A stretch of DNA of 64,000 nt from Solirubrobacter taibaiensis (GCA_027587225.1 JAPDDQ010000013.1:89243-153242); one strand, 5' to 3'. Shown: positions 30,138 through 40,337, counted from the stretch's first letter. The notes: a model not told the origin generated them from the sequence alone. Numbers and translations: made by a program.

Positions 30138-33100
30138 ATGGTCGGGAGAACTGCGCTGGCGGCCGTAGCCGCGACAGCATTGGCGTTCGCGGGTGGGGGT
30201 CTGGCCTACGCCGACAATGACTTCCCGGATGCCGATTCGTCGCTGATCGAGGTCTACGTCCAGAGCGAGTCGGACATCGAGAAGCTCGTCACCGACGGCT
30301 TCGATCTCGCCGAGTACAAGCGCGTCGAGGACGACCGGATCGTCGTCGCCGTCGACGCCACGCCGATCGAGGTCGGCGCGCTCAAGAAGCGCGGCTTCGG
30401 TCTCGGCCGCACGATCGAGAGTCCCGCGCATCGTGCCGTGATCGCCGCCGAGCGCGACGCCCAGCGCGAGATCGACAGCCGCACAGCCGACTACGCGAAG
30501 CACGGTGTGCCCAAGACCCGGGCCGCCGTCGCCGTCCCGGGTGAGACGGTCATCCAGCGCGCGAACAAGTTCACGAACTACGCCGGCACGTTCCTGTACG
30601 TCGAGGCCCACAACAAGGCCATCGTCCGCACGACGCCGACGGGCAACACGTTCACCGGCCCGACGCTGCAGATGGCGTTCGCGGGCGCCGACGGCGTCTA
30701 CACGCCGGCCGCCACGGCGATGCCGCGCTTCATCGACACCGACCCGACGCCTGACGTGTACCTGTACAACCGTCAGCTGATCCGCCTCACGGGCGCCGCG
30801 GCGAACATCCCGGCCGCCCAGATGACGGTGCGCGTCGCCGCCAGCACGGGCTCTGTGGACACGTTCAAGGTCACGGAGTGGGTGGGCCAGACCCTGCCGC
30901 CGCACGTCGCGGGCTACCAGCAGGGCTTCTTCAACCGCTACCAGGACCCGACGGAGAACCGCAACCAGCTCGACGCGCTGACCGCCCAGTTCCCGAACCT
31001 GGTCACCGCGGTCAACCTCCCGAACCTGACGAACGGCTACCAGCGCAAGTCGCAGGCCATCCTGGCCGGCACCGGCGGCATCGGCACTGCCCCGCCGGCC
31101 CAGTACGGCGCTCCGATCGCCCAGTCCACGGGCGAGATCACGGCGGCCGCCCCGGTGGCCTCGATCCCGTTCAACGGCACGGCCGGCCAGCGGATCTTCG
31201 CGACCGTGGACGGCGTCCCGAGCGGCTCGACCGACTTCATCTTCACGCTCAAGAACCCGGCGGGCCAGGTCATCGGCGGCCCGATCGACACGGGCACGAG
31301 CCCGGAGTTCATCACCAACCTGAACCTGCCCACGACCGGCACGTACACGTTCGAGGTCTCGGGCTACCTGGGTGATGTCGGCGACTTCACGTTCAAGGTC
31401 CAGCCGGTCACCGTCTCGGCCGCCGAGGCGTCCGCGGGCGCGGTCGTCCTCACGACCAACGATTGGGGCCACCAGGGCGGCGATCAGGTCGCCGCGGAGG
31501 TCAAGAACCCGGGCACCAACAACGCGCCGTTGTCCGTCACCGTGACCGGCAAGGACATCGTCGTCAACCTGGCGACCAACGCCTCCGGCGCGGCCACCAG
31601 CACGGCCGCGCAGGTCGTGGCCGCGATCAACGCCAGCCCCGCCGCCACGGCGCTCGTGTCGGCCGCGACCTACCGCAACAGCCCGGGCGCCGCCATCGTG
31701 CAGCCGCGCGCCAAGGTCAACCTGGACGACTTCCTCAACGCGCCCGCTCACGTGGCGCGCGGCCCGTTCCAGCAGCGCGTCTACCGCATCGGCTCCGTCC
31801 GTGACGGCTCCAAGGTGGGCGTGTTCCTCTACTGCCAGCAGCACGCTCGCGAGTGGACCACCGGCCTGAGCTGCGTCGAGACCGCCGAGCGGCTCGTCCG
31901 GAACTACGCGACGGACCCCGGCACCAAGCGGCTGATGGACCAGATCGAGGTCTTCATCGTGCCGAACATCAACCCTGATGGCGGCCACTACTCGATGTAC
32001 GACTTCGCCGCCCAGCGCCGCAACATGACCAACCACTGCGCCGCCGCCCTCGGCGTCGGCGACCCGGCCGCCCGCAACGCCTGGGGCGTCGACCTCAACC
32101 GCAACAACGGCGAGTACTCGGCGTTCGACGGCTACTTCGGCGCGTCGACGAGCTGCACCAACGACGTGTACCAGGGCCCGGCCGAGTACTCCGAGCCCGA
32201 GATCAAGAACGAGAAGTGGGTCGTGGACACGTTCCCGAACATCAAGTTCGCGAACAACATCCACTCCTTCGGCGGCTACTTCATGTGGGCGCCGGGCTCC
32301 TACATCGGCGCCGGTCGCATCACCGCGCCGGCTCCGAACATCGGCATCGAGAAGTACTTCTTCGAGGCCGGCGAGAAGATCCTCGCCCGCATCAAGGAGT
32401 TCCGCAACACCGTGATCCTGCCCGAGCGCACCGGCCCGATCGCCGACGTGCTCTATTCGGCCGCCGGCAACTCGGCGGACGACCAGTGGTACCGCAAGGG
32501 CGTCATCTCCTACTCGTTCGAGACCGGCGCGGACAAGTTCGTCGCCGTCCAGGGCGGTCTCGCGCAGGTCGCGACCGGCTTCCAGCCGTGCTTCGCCGGC
32601 CCGGGCACCCACGGCCAGGCCAACATCGACTTCGGGCACGCCACCTGCAGCGACTTCCCGGAGCTGATCAACGAGGGCCGTGACCAGGCGATGGAGTTCG
32701 CCTCCGGCAACTTCGGCATGGTCGAGTCCGCGTACGACTACGCGATGGACACGACGGCGCCGAAGACATCGGTCGAGGTCTCGGCCGACGAGGGGACCTT
32801 CCCGGTGAACTTCAAGTTCAACTGGGACGACGAGGCCGCCGTCATCTACTACACGACCGACGGCTCCACACCGACCCTCGCGTCGACGAAGTACAACAAC
32901 CAGCGCGCGCGCTCGATCGGCGAGGTGCTCACGATCACCAAGCTGGGCGCCACCGAGATCAAGTGGTTCGCCGTGGACATCAAGGGCAACCAGTCCGCGG
33001 TCCAGACCAAGCGCGTGCTCGTCGGTGCCAGCGAGGAGACGGGCACCGTCGGCGGCACCGTGCCGGCGACGCTGGCCCTGACGCTGGGCGCTCCGGCGAC

Positions 33101-33413
33101 GTTCCCGCCGTTCACGCCGGGCGTGGCCAACACGTACACGGCGTCGACGTCCGCGAACGTCATCTCCACCGCCGGTGACGCGACCCTGTCGGTCGCCGAC
33201 CCGAGCACGAACCGCACCGGCCATCTGGTCAACGGCGCGTTCTACCTGCCGCAGCCCCTCCAGGGCCTCGGCGTGATCAAGACGTGGACCGCCCCGACGT
33301 CCAACGAGTCGGTGCCGATCACGTTCCGCCAGGCGATCGGCGCCAATGACGCGCTGCGCACGGGCACGTACAGCAAGACGCTCACGTTCACGCTGAGCAC
33401 CACCAACCCGTAG
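30138..33413 (+). CDS. Secreted M14 zinc carboxypeptidase, multidomain (CP3)
   Basis: The 1091-residue paralog has a signal peptide ending AYA-D (~26) and a type B prodomain (FDLAEYKRVEDDRIVV). The M14 domain is interrupted twice: by a pre-peptidase-C-like beta domain (~340-425; TAGQRIFATV, TGTYTFEVSG) and then by the AAQVVAAINA domain (~440-535). His569 and Glu572 of QQHAREW, the His of NIHSFGGYFMW, DLNRN and the Glu of SYSFETG are intact. The chitobiase-like module (YYTTDGSTPT) and common C-terminal domain (~968-1091) follow. It has a strong Shine-Dalgarno within an inverted repeat and follows the FHA-HTH gene after 70 bases. Its upstream bases resemble those of CP4. Confidence 0.9.
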   Translation: MVGRTALAAVAATALAFAGGGLAYADNDFPDADSSLIEVYVQSESDIEKLVTDGFDLAEYKRVEDDRIVVAVDATPIEVGALKKRGFGLGRTIESPAHRAVIAAERDAQREIDSRTADYAKHGVPKTRAAVAVPGETVIQRANKFTNYAGTFLYVEAHNKAIVRTTPTGNTFTGPTLQMAFAGADGVYTPAATAMPRFIDTDPTPDVYLYNRQLIRLTGAAANIPAAQMTVRVAASTGSVDTFKVTEWVGQTLPPHVAGYQQGFFNRYQDPTENRNQLDALTAQFPNLVTAVNLPNLTNGYQRKSQAILAGTGGIGTAPPAQYGAPIAQSTGEITAAAPVASIPFNGTAGQRIFATVDGVPSGSTDFIFTLKNPAGQVIGGPIDTGTSPEFITNLNLPTTGTYTFEVSGYLGDVGDFTFKVQPVTVSAAEASAGAVVLTTNDWGHQGGDQVAAEVKNPGTNNAPLSVTVTGKDIVVNLATNASGAATSTAAQVVAAINASPAATALVSAATYRNSPGAAIVQPRAKVNLDDFLNAPAHVARGPFQQRVYRIGSVRDGSKVGVFLYCQQHAREWTTGLSCVETAERLVRNYATDPGTKRLMDQIEVFIVPNINPDGGHYSMYDFAAQRRNMTNHCAAALGVGDPAARNAWGVDLNRNNGEYSAFDGYFGASTSCTNDVYQGPAEYSEPEIKNEKWVVDTFPNIKFANNIHSFGGYFMWAPGSYIGAGRITAPAPNIGIEKYFFEAGEKILARIKEFRNTVILPERTGPIADVLYSAAGNSADDQWYRKGVISYSFETGADKFVAVQGGLAQVATGFQPCFAGPGTHGQANIDFGHATCSDFPELINEGRDQAMEFASGNFGMVESAYDYAMDTTAPKTSVEVSADEGTFPVNFKFNWDDEAAVIYYTTDGSTPTLASTKYNNQRARSIGEVLTITKLGATEIKWFAVDIKGNQSAVQTKRVLVGASEETGTVGGTVPATLALTLGAPATFPPFTPGVANTYTASTSANVISTAGDATLSVADPSTNRTGHLVNGAFYLPQPLQGLGVIKTWTAPTSNESVPITFRQAIGANDALRTGTYSKTLTFTLSTTNP

Positions 33414-33422
33414 TCGCACCCA

Positions 33423-33450
33423 GGGGGCTCGCCCGGTTGGGCGGGCCCCC
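33423..33450 (+). terminator. Hairpin after CP3
   Basis: GGGGGCTCGCCC (33423-33434) pairs with GGGCGGGCCCCC (33439-33450) with one G-T wobble. No U-tract follows. Confidence 0.6.
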
Positions 33451-33499
33451 AACGCGCCAGAGTTTTGAGCGACGGCACCGGAACTGGCCATTCGTCCTA

Positions 33500-33528
33500 G
33501 TGACGGATGCCACCGGTGAGTCCATTAT
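33500..33528 (+). promoter_or_regulatory. Candidate promoter of CP4
   Basis: GTGACG (33500-33505) and CATTAT (33523-33528) are separated by 17 bases, giving a leader of about 75 bases to the CP4 ATG. The match to consensus is moderate. Confidence 0.35.
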
Positions 33529-33609
33529 GAAGTCTTGAGGAAGGCACGGACCCTGCGTTGATCGCGGGGTCTTGTTGTTTTGGGTTCTACTAGGAGGGTT
33601 CTGCCCAAT

Positions 33610-36600
33610 ATGGTCGGGAGAACTTCGCTGGCGGCGTTTGCCGCTACTGCGTTGCTGTTTTCGGGAGCCGGTCTGGCGTACGCCAGCGACGAGCTGCCCG
33701 CTGCTGATACGTCACTGATCGAGGTGTTCGTCGACAGCGAGTCGCAGATCGACTCGCTCGTCGCCGAAGGCTTCGACCTCGCCGAGTACAAGCGCGTCGA
33801 GGACAACGGCGACATCCTCGTCAACATCGATGCGAACGCCGCCGACGTGAAGTCGCTGAAGGCCAAGGGCTTCCGCATCGGCGCCACGATCGAGAGCCCC
33901 GCACACCGCGCCGCGGTCGCCGCCGAGCGCGACGAGCAGCGCGAGATCGACACGCTCGCCCTCGAGTACGCCGAGAACGGCGTGCCGAAGAGCAAGTCCG
34001 CGGTGCCCACGCCCGGCCGGACCGTGATCCAGCGCGCGAACAAGTTCACGAACTACGCGGGCACGTTCCTCTACGTCGAGGCGCACAACAAGGACATCGT
34101 CCGCACCGCCCCGAACGCGAACACCTACGTCTCCACCCCGACGCTGGCGCTCTCGTTCAAGGGCGCGACCGGTGACTACGGCACGGCGACCACGATGCCG
34201 CGCTTCATCGACACCGATCCGACGCCGGACGAGTACCTCTACAACAAGGTGCTCGTCAAGCTCACGCCCGAGCAGGCCGCCATCCCGGCGTCCCAGATGA
34301 CGGTCCGCGTGGCCGCCAGCAACGGCACCGAAGACACCTTCAAGGTCACGGAGTGGCTCGGCACGGGGCTCCCGCCGCACGTCGCCGGCTACCAGCAGGG
34401 CTTCTTCTCCCGCTACCAGGACCCGACCGAGAACCGCACCCAGCTCGACAAGCTGGCCGCGGACTTCCCGAACCTGGTGACGGCGGTCAACCTGCCGAAC
34501 CTCACGGGCGGCTACCAGCGCAAGTCCTCGGCGATCCTGTACGGGACGAACGCCATCGGCGCCGCTCCGTCCGCCAACATCGGCGCCCCGATCTTCAACT
34601 CCGAGGGTGAGATCACCTCGGCGGCGCCGCTCGCGCGCATCCCGTTCACGGCCACGGCGGGTCAGCAGATCCGCGCGACCGTCGACGCGAAGCCGTCCGG
34701 TGAGACCGACTTCATCCTGACGCTGCGCAACGCCGCGGGCGCCGTCGTCGGCGGCCCGATCGACACGGGCACCAGCCCCGAGTTCCTGACGACGACGTTC
34801 GCCACGGCGGGCGAGTACACGTACGAGATCACCGGCTACCAGGGCGACCTGGGCGACTTCACGTTCCAGCTCCAGCCCGTCACCGGCACCGCCGCGATCG
34901 CGACGGCCGGCTCGGTCGTGCTCACCTCCAAGGACTGGGGCCACCTCGGCGGCGACCAGGTCACCGCGGAGTTCAAGACCGGCGCCGCCGGTTCGCCGCT
35001 GTCCGTCGCCGTGACCGGCAAGGACATCGTCGTCAACCTCGCGACGGACGCCGGTGGCGCTTCCACCAGCACCGCCGCGCAGGTCGTCGCCGCGATCAAC
35101 GCCAGCCCCGAAGCGGCCGCGCTCGCGTCCGCCATGACCTACCGCAGCAACGCCGGCGCCGGCATCGTCATCCCGCGCCCCAAGGTCAACCTGGACGACT
35201 TCCTGAACGCGCCCGCGCACGTCGCGCGCGGCCCGTTCCAGCAGCGCGTCTACCGCATCGGCTCCGTCCGTGACGGCTCCAAGGTCGGCGTCTTCCTCTA
35301 CTGCCAGCAGCACGCTCGCGAGTGGACGACGGGCCTGTCCTGCGTCGAGACGGCCGAGCGCCTGGTCAAGAACTACGCGACCGACCCCGAGACCAAGAAG
35401 CTGATGGACCAGGTCGAGGTCTTCGTGCTCGCCAACGTCAACCCTGACGGCGGCCACTACTCGATGTACGACAACAACGCGCAGCGCAAGAACCTCACGA
35501 ACTACTGCGCCGCCGCGGTCGCCGACCCGGCCAACCGCAACACCTGGGGCGTCGACCTCAACCGCAACAACTCGCAGTACTCGCTGTTCGACGGCTACTT
35601 CGGCGCCTCGACGAACTGCGCCAGCGACACCTACTCGGGCCCGGCGGAGTCCTCCGAGCCGGAGATCAAGAACGAGCAGTGGGTCGCCGAGACGTTCCCG
35701 AACATCAAGTTCGCGAACAACGTCCACTCCTACGGCGGCTACTTCATGTGGGCGCCGGGCTCCTACATCGGTGCCAACCGCGTCACCGCGCCGGCTCCGA
35801 ACATCGGCATCGAGAAGTACTTCTTCGAGGCCGGCGAGAAGATCCTCGCCCGCATCAAGGAGCACCGCAACACGGTCATCCTCCCGGAGCGCACCGGCCC
35901 GATCGCCGACGTGCTCTACTCGGCCGCCGGCAACTCGGCGGATGAGCAGTGGTACAAGAAGGGCATCATCAGCTACTCGTTCGAGACCGGCGCGGATCGC
36001 ATGATCACCAACGCGAACGGCACGATCTCGCAGGTCATCACCGGCTTCCAGCCCTGCTTCGCGGGTCTGGGCACCGGCGGCGGCACCGGCACCTGCAACT
36101 CGAACATGATCAACGAGGGTCGCGACCAGGCGATGGAGTTCGCCGGCGGCAACTACGGCATGGTCGAGTCCGCGTACGACTACGCGACGGACACGAAGGC
36201 CCCGGGCGTCTCGATCGAGTACTCCGAGGCGCAGACCAACGGCACGCCGATCAACTTCAAGTTCAACTGGGACGACGAAGCGGCGGTCATCTACTACACG
36301 ACGGACGGCTCCACGCCGACCCTCGCGTCCAAGAAGTACGAGAACCAGCGCGCTCGCTCCATCGGCGAGGTGCTGACGCTGTCCACCCCGGGTGCCTACA
36401 CGGTCAAGTGGCTGGCGGTCGACATGAAGGGCAACCAGTCCGCGGTGAAGTCCCAGCGTCTGCTGGTCGCCGCCGATGACGAGCCCGGCACCGTGGGCGG
36501 CAACGTCCCGGCCACGCTGGCGCTGTCGCTCGGCACCCCGGCCTCGTTCGGTCCCTTCACGCCGGGCGTCGCCCGCGAGTACACGGCCTCCACCCAGGCG

Positions 36601-36858
36601 ACCGTGATCTCCACGGCCGGCGAGGCGACTCTCACGGTCGCCGACCCGAGCACGACCAACACCGGCAAGCTGGTCAACGGCGCGTTCGCGCTGGCCCAGC
36701 CGCTGCAGGGCCTCGGCGTCGTCAAGACGTGGAGCGCCCCGACGTCCAATGAGGTCGTCCCGGTCACGTTCAAGCAGCAGATCAACGCGAACGATCCGCT
36801 GCGCACGGGCACGTACAGCAAGTCGCTGACGTTCACCCTGAGCACGAACACCCCGTAG
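33610..36858 (+). CDS. Secreted M14 zinc carboxypeptidase, multidomain (CP4)
   Basis: From ATG 33610 (preceded by AGGAGGG) the protein has 1082 residues. An in-frame TTG at 33580 would add residues before the signal peptide and is unlikely. It has a type B prodomain (FDLAEYKRVEDNGDILV), a PPC-like insert (~342-425), the AAQVVAAINA insert, zinc site His568/Glu571, the His in NVHSYGGYFMW, and the catalytic Glu in SYSFETG. Its chitobiase-like and C-terminal part (GAYTVKWLAVD, SQRLLVAADD, LSLGTPASFGPF) matches CP1/CP6 rather than its neighbours CP3/CP5. CP4 therefore looks like a mosaic of the two array classes. Confidence 0.9.
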   Translation: MVGRTSLAAFAATALLFSGAGLAYASDELPAADTSLIEVFVDSESQIDSLVAEGFDLAEYKRVEDNGDILVNIDANAADVKSLKAKGFRIGATIESPAHRAAVAAERDEQREIDTLALEYAENGVPKSKSAVPTPGRTVIQRANKFTNYAGTFLYVEAHNKDIVRTAPNANTYVSTPTLALSFKGATGDYGTATTMPRFIDTDPTPDEYLYNKVLVKLTPEQAAIPASQMTVRVAASNGTEDTFKVTEWLGTGLPPHVAGYQQGFFSRYQDPTENRTQLDKLAADFPNLVTAVNLPNLTGGYQRKSSAILYGTNAIGAAPSANIGAPIFNSEGEITSAAPLARIPFTATAGQQIRATVDAKPSGETDFILTLRNAAGAVVGGPIDTGTSPEFLTTTFATAGEYTYEITGYQGDLGDFTFQLQPVTGTAAIATAGSVVLTSKDWGHLGGDQVTAEFKTGAAGSPLSVAVTGKDIVVNLATDAGGASTSTAAQVVAAINASPEAAALASAMTYRSNAGAGIVIPRPKVNLDDFLNAPAHVARGPFQQRVYRIGSVRDGSKVGVFLYCQQHAREWTTGLSCVETAERLVKNYATDPETKKLMDQVEVFVLANVNPDGGHYSMYDNNAQRKNLTNYCAAAVADPANRNTWGVDLNRNNSQYSLFDGYFGASTNCASDTYSGPAESSEPEIKNEQWVAETFPNIKFANNVHSYGGYFMWAPGSYIGANRVTAPAPNIGIEKYFFEAGEKILARIKEHRNTVILPERTGPIADVLYSAAGNSADEQWYKKGIISYSFETGADRMITNANGTISQVITGFQPCFAGLGTGGGTGTCNSNMINEGRDQAMEFAGGNYGMVESAYDYATDTKAPGVSIEYSEAQTNGTPINFKFNWDDEAAVIYYTTDGSTPTLASKKYENQRARSIGEVLTLSTPGAYTVKWLAVDMKGNQSAVKSQRLLVAADDEPGTVGGNVPATLALSLGTPASFGPFTPGVAREYTASTQATVISTAGEATLTVADPSTTNTGKLVNGAFALAQPLQGLGVVKTWSAPTSNEVVPVTFKQQINANDPLRTGTYSKSLTFTLSTNTP

Positions 36859-36870
36859 TCATCACCCGAT

Positions 36871-36906
36871 CGATCCGGCCGTGGAGTGATCTCCACGGCC
36901 GGATCG
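36871..36906 (+). terminator. Long perfect hairpin after CP4
   Basis: A 16-bp perfect stem, CGATCCGGCCGTGGAG (36871-36886) with its complement at 36891-36906, closes a TGAT loop. No U-tract follows; it may be a terminator or 3'-end stabiliser. Confidence 0.65.
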
Positions 36907-37003
36907 CGGTGATCTTCGGCTCTTCTCATCCGTGTTTGGTCCCATGGGGCCAGGCGTTCGCCCGTCGCAGGCGAGCGTGGGTCTATACACGGAGGAAGTG
37001 CCC

Positions 37004-40000
37004 ATGGTTGGGAAAGCTTCGCTCGCCGTTTTCGCGGCGTCAGCGTTGTTGTTGGTCGGAGGGCAGGCGGCGTTCGCCGCGGATGACGGTCTCCCGTTCG
37101 AGAAGCTCGTCGAGGTCACGGTCCCGTCTCAGGCCGACGTCGACAAGGTCGTCGCGGGCTACGACGCCGCGGAGTACAAGCGCGTCGAGGCCGACGGCTC
37201 CATCCTGCTCAACGTCTTCGTCACCTCGGACGAGGAGAAGGCTCTCAAGGTCGCCGGTTACAAGATCGGCGCCACCATCGAGGACACGAACACCGGCATC
37301 CAGCGCATGCAGGAGCGCCAGGAGCTCATCGACCAGGACGCGGTCGCGCAGACCGTCGCCCAAGAGGGTCTGAAGGGCACCAAGTTCGAAGGTCGCTCGG
37401 TCGTCCCGCTGCCGGGTGACACGGTCATCCAGCGCGCGAACACCTTCACGGACATCGTCGGCCCCTCGGGCGCCACGACGACGGCGCGCTTCCTCTACGT
37501 CGAGGCGCACAACAAGTCGACGAAGGTCACCGGCAACAGCACGGTCTCCGGTCCGGCGCTCGCCGTTTCCTACGCCGGCCCCGACGGGGTCTACAGCGCG
37601 GCCAGCACCGTGAACCGCTTCGTGGACACCGATCCCACGCCGGACGTCTACATGTACCACCGGCAGCTGATCCGCCTGCCCGCCGACGCTCCCGCCAACA
37701 TCACGAGCGTCCGCATCGCCACCACGGCGACCGCGGGTGGCGCGGCCGCGTCCGTCGAGACCTTCCCGGTCACGGAGTGGCTCGGCAAGAACCTCCCGCC
37801 GCACGTCGCGGGCTTCAAGAACTCGCCGTTCTTCACGCACTACATGGACCCGACCGAGAACCGCGCGGACCTGGACGCCCTGGCGGCCCGGTACCCCGAG
37901 CTGGTGTCGGTCGTGAACATGCCCGAGAAGTCCTCGGGCTACCAGCGCAAGTCGCAGGCGATCATGTCCGGGTCCAACGGCATCGGCACGGCTCCGGCCG
38001 CGCAGACCGGCGCCCCGTTGCTCGACACCACGGGTGAGATCACGGCCGCCGCGCCGATCTGGCGCCAGACGTTCACCGTCACCGCTGGGCAGACGCTGCT
38101 CACGACCGTCGACGGCGTCCCGTCCGGCTCCACCGACCTCATCCTGACCCTCAAGGACCCGAGCGGCGCGACGGTCACGACCGTCGACACGGGCACCAGC
38201 CCCGAGGTCCTCAACCGCACGTACACGACGGCCGGCACGTACACCTTCGAGGTGTCGGGCTACCAGGGCGATCTCGGTGACTTCACGTTCAAGGTCCAGC
38301 CGGTCACCGGTACCGCCGCGACGGCTCAGGCCGCCGCCGTCGTGCTGACGTCCAAGGACTACGGCCAGAACGGCGGTGACCTCGTCACCGCCGAGTTCAA
38401 GGACCCGGGCGTGGCCAACGCCCCGCTCAGCGTGAGCGTCGTCGACAAGGCGATCACGGTCTCGCTCGGCACGGGCGCCAACGGCACGCTCACCTCGACC
38501 GCCGCCCAGGTCGTCGCGGCGATCAACGGCGACCGCACCGCCGGGGCGCTCGCCACCGCCGCCACCTACCGCGGCAACGCGGGGGCCGGCATCGTGCCGG
38601 TCCGCGCGAAGGTCAACCTGGACGACTTCCTCAACGCTCCCGCGAGCGTCGAGCGCGGCCCGTTCCAGCAGCACCTGTACCGCATCGGCACGCACCGCGA
38701 CGGCACCAAGCCGGGTGTGTTCCTGTTCTGCCAACAGCACGCTCGCGAGTGGGCCACGGGCCTCACCTGCCTGCAGACCGCGCACGAGCTGGTCGAGAAC
38801 TACGCGACCGATCCGCAGACCAAGGAGCTGCTGGACAACGTCGAGGTCTTCATCTCGCCGAACTCCAACCCGGACGGCGCGCACTACTCGATGTACGACT
38901 TCAACTCGCAGCGCAAGACGATGGTCAACTACTGCGCCCCCACGGGCAACGTGGACCCGGCCGCCCGCACCACCTGGGGCGTCGACATGAACCGCAACAG
39001 CGGCGAGTACTCGCTGTTCGACGGGTACTTCGGCGCTTCGAGCTCGTGCACCGGCGAGACGTACGCCGGCCCGTCGGAGTTCTCCGAGCCGGAGACGCGC
39101 AACGAGAAGTGGGTCACGGAGACCTTCCCGAACATCAAGTTCGCGAACAACATCCACTCCTACGGCGGCTACTTCATGTGGGCGCCGGGCTCGTACAAGA
39201 ACGACGGGCAGCGCACCACGGCGCCCGCCCCGAACATCGGCGTCGAGCAGTACTTCTTCCAGGCCGGCGAGAAGATCCTCAAGCGCATCAAGGACTCGCG
39301 CGGGACGATCATCCTCCCGGAGCGCACCGGCCCGATCGCCGACGTGCTCTACTCGGCGGCCGGCAACTCGGCCGACGACATGTGGTACCGCAAGGGCATC
39401 ATCAGCTACTCGTTCGAGACCGGCGCGGACCGCATGCTCAGCACCACGTCCGGCACGGCGGCCACGATCGTCGGCTTCCAGCCGTGCTTCGGCGCGGTCG
39501 GCACGGGCGGCGGCGCGGGCTCCTGCCCGGCCAACGGCTCGCTCGTGAACGAGGGTCGCGACGAGGCGCTCGAGTTCGCGGCCGGCAACTTCGGTCTGGT
39601 CGAGTCCGCGTACGACTACGGCAAGGACGCCACCGCCCCGAAGACCTCGGTCGAGGTGTCGGCGGACGAGGGCGGCTTCCCGGTCAACTTCCGGTTCAAC
39701 TGGGACGACGAGGCCGCGGTCATCCACTACACGACCGACGGTTCCACGCCCACGCTGTCGTCGCCGACGTACAACAGCCAGCGCGCTCGTTCCGTCGGCG
39801 AGGTGCTGCAGATCACCAAGCTCGGCGCGTCCGAGATCAAGTGGTTCGCCGTGGACATCAAGGGCAACCAGTCCGCGGTGCAGACCAAGCGGGTCCTCGC
39901 GGGCGCGAGCGAGGAGCCCGGCACCGTCGGCGGGTCGGTGCCGGCGACCCTGGCGTTGACGCTCGGCGCTCCGGCCACGTTCGGCGCGTTCGTCCCGGGT

Positions 40001-40291
40001 GTGGCCAACACCTACACGGCGTCCACCACGGCGACCGTGATCTCCACGGCCGGCGACGCGACGTTGTCGGTCGCCGATCCGAGCGCGACCAACACCGGCA
40101 AGCTGGTCAACGGTGCGTTCGCGCTGCCGCAGCCCCTCCAGGGCCTCGGCGTGGTCAAGACGTGGTCCGCTCCGACCTCCAACGAGGTCGTCCCGGTGGA
40201 GTTCAAGCAGGCGATCGGCGCCAATGACGCCCTTCGCACGGGTACGTACAGCAAGTCGCTGACGTTCACGCTGAGCACCACGACGCCGTAG
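37004..40291 (+). CDS. Secreted M14 zinc carboxypeptidase, multidomain (CP5)
   Basis: The start is ATG 37004, with GGAGGA eight bases upstream, giving 1095 residues. A longer in-frame reading from 36932 lacks a ribosome site and precedes the signal peptide (VGKASLAVFAASALLL, cleavage AFA-A). The prodomain is a variant of type B (YDAAEYKRVEADGSILL), followed by a longer linker. It has PPC-like (~353-440) and AAQVVAAINA inserts. Zinc ligands are His579 and Glu582, then the His in NIHSYGGYFMW. The substrate-binding motif reads DMNRN where the others have DLNRN. The common C-terminal domain starts at ~972. It is probably transcribed separately, as hairpins lie on both sides. Confidence 0.9.
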   Translation: MVGKASLAVFAASALLLVGGQAAFAADDGLPFEKLVEVTVPSQADVDKVVAGYDAAEYKRVEADGSILLNVFVTSDEEKALKVAGYKIGATIEDTNTGIQRMQERQELIDQDAVAQTVAQEGLKGTKFEGRSVVPLPGDTVIQRANTFTDIVGPSGATTTARFLYVEAHNKSTKVTGNSTVSGPALAVSYAGPDGVYSAASTVNRFVDTDPTPDVYMYHRQLIRLPADAPANITSVRIATTATAGGAAASVETFPVTEWLGKNLPPHVAGFKNSPFFTHYMDPTENRADLDALAARYPELVSVVNMPEKSSGYQRKSQAIMSGSNGIGTAPAAQTGAPLLDTTGEITAAAPIWRQTFTVTAGQTLLTTVDGVPSGSTDLILTLKDPSGATVTTVDTGTSPEVLNRTYTTAGTYTFEVSGYQGDLGDFTFKVQPVTGTAATAQAAAVVLTSKDYGQNGGDLVTAEFKDPGVANAPLSVSVVDKAITVSLGTGANGTLTSTAAQVVAAINGDRTAGALATAATYRGNAGAGIVPVRAKVNLDDFLNAPASVERGPFQQHLYRIGTHRDGTKPGVFLFCQQHAREWATGLTCLQTAHELVENYATDPQTKELLDNVEVFISPNSNPDGAHYSMYDFNSQRKTMVNYCAPTGNVDPAARTTWGVDMNRNSGEYSLFDGYFGASSSCTGETYAGPSEFSEPETRNEKWVTETFPNIKFANNIHSYGGYFMWAPGSYKNDGQRTTAPAPNIGVEQYFFQAGEKILKRIKDSRGTIILPERTGPIADVLYSAAGNSADDMWYRKGIISYSFETGADRMLSTTSGTAATIVGFQPCFGAVGTGGGAGSCPANGSLVNEGRDEALEFAAGNFGLVESAYDYGKDATAPKTSVEVSADEGGFPVNFRFNWDDEAAVIHYTTDGSTPTLSSPTYNSQRARSVGEVLQITKLGASEIKWFAVDIKGNQSAVQTKRVLAGASEEPGTVGGSVPATLALTLGAPATFGAFVPGVANTYTASTTATVISTAGDATLSVADPSATNTGKLVNGAFALPQPLQGLGVVKTWSAPTSNEVVPVEFKQAIGANDALRTGTYSKSLTFTLSTTTP

Positions 40292-40305
40292 TTCCTGGTC
40301 GATCG

Positions 40306-40337
40306 GTCCGGGCGTGGAGACACTTCCACGCCCGGAC
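40306..40337 (+). terminator. Hairpin after CP5
   Basis: GTCCGGGCGTGGA (40306-40318) pairs perfectly with TCCACGCCCGGAC (40325-40337) around a 6-base loop. Confidence 0.65.

Noticed and set aside
33580..33609. Upstream TTG as start of CP4 (likewise 36932 for CP5 and 40408 for CP6)
   Set aside because: These add residues ahead of clear signal peptides, while the internal ATGs at 33610, 37004 and 40426 have Shine-Dalgarno sequences.
22482..40000. Inteins as explanation for the interrupted M14 domains
   Set aside because: The inserts are too short (about 100-200 residues) and lack intein N- and C-terminal splice residues (Cys/Ser start, HN end).
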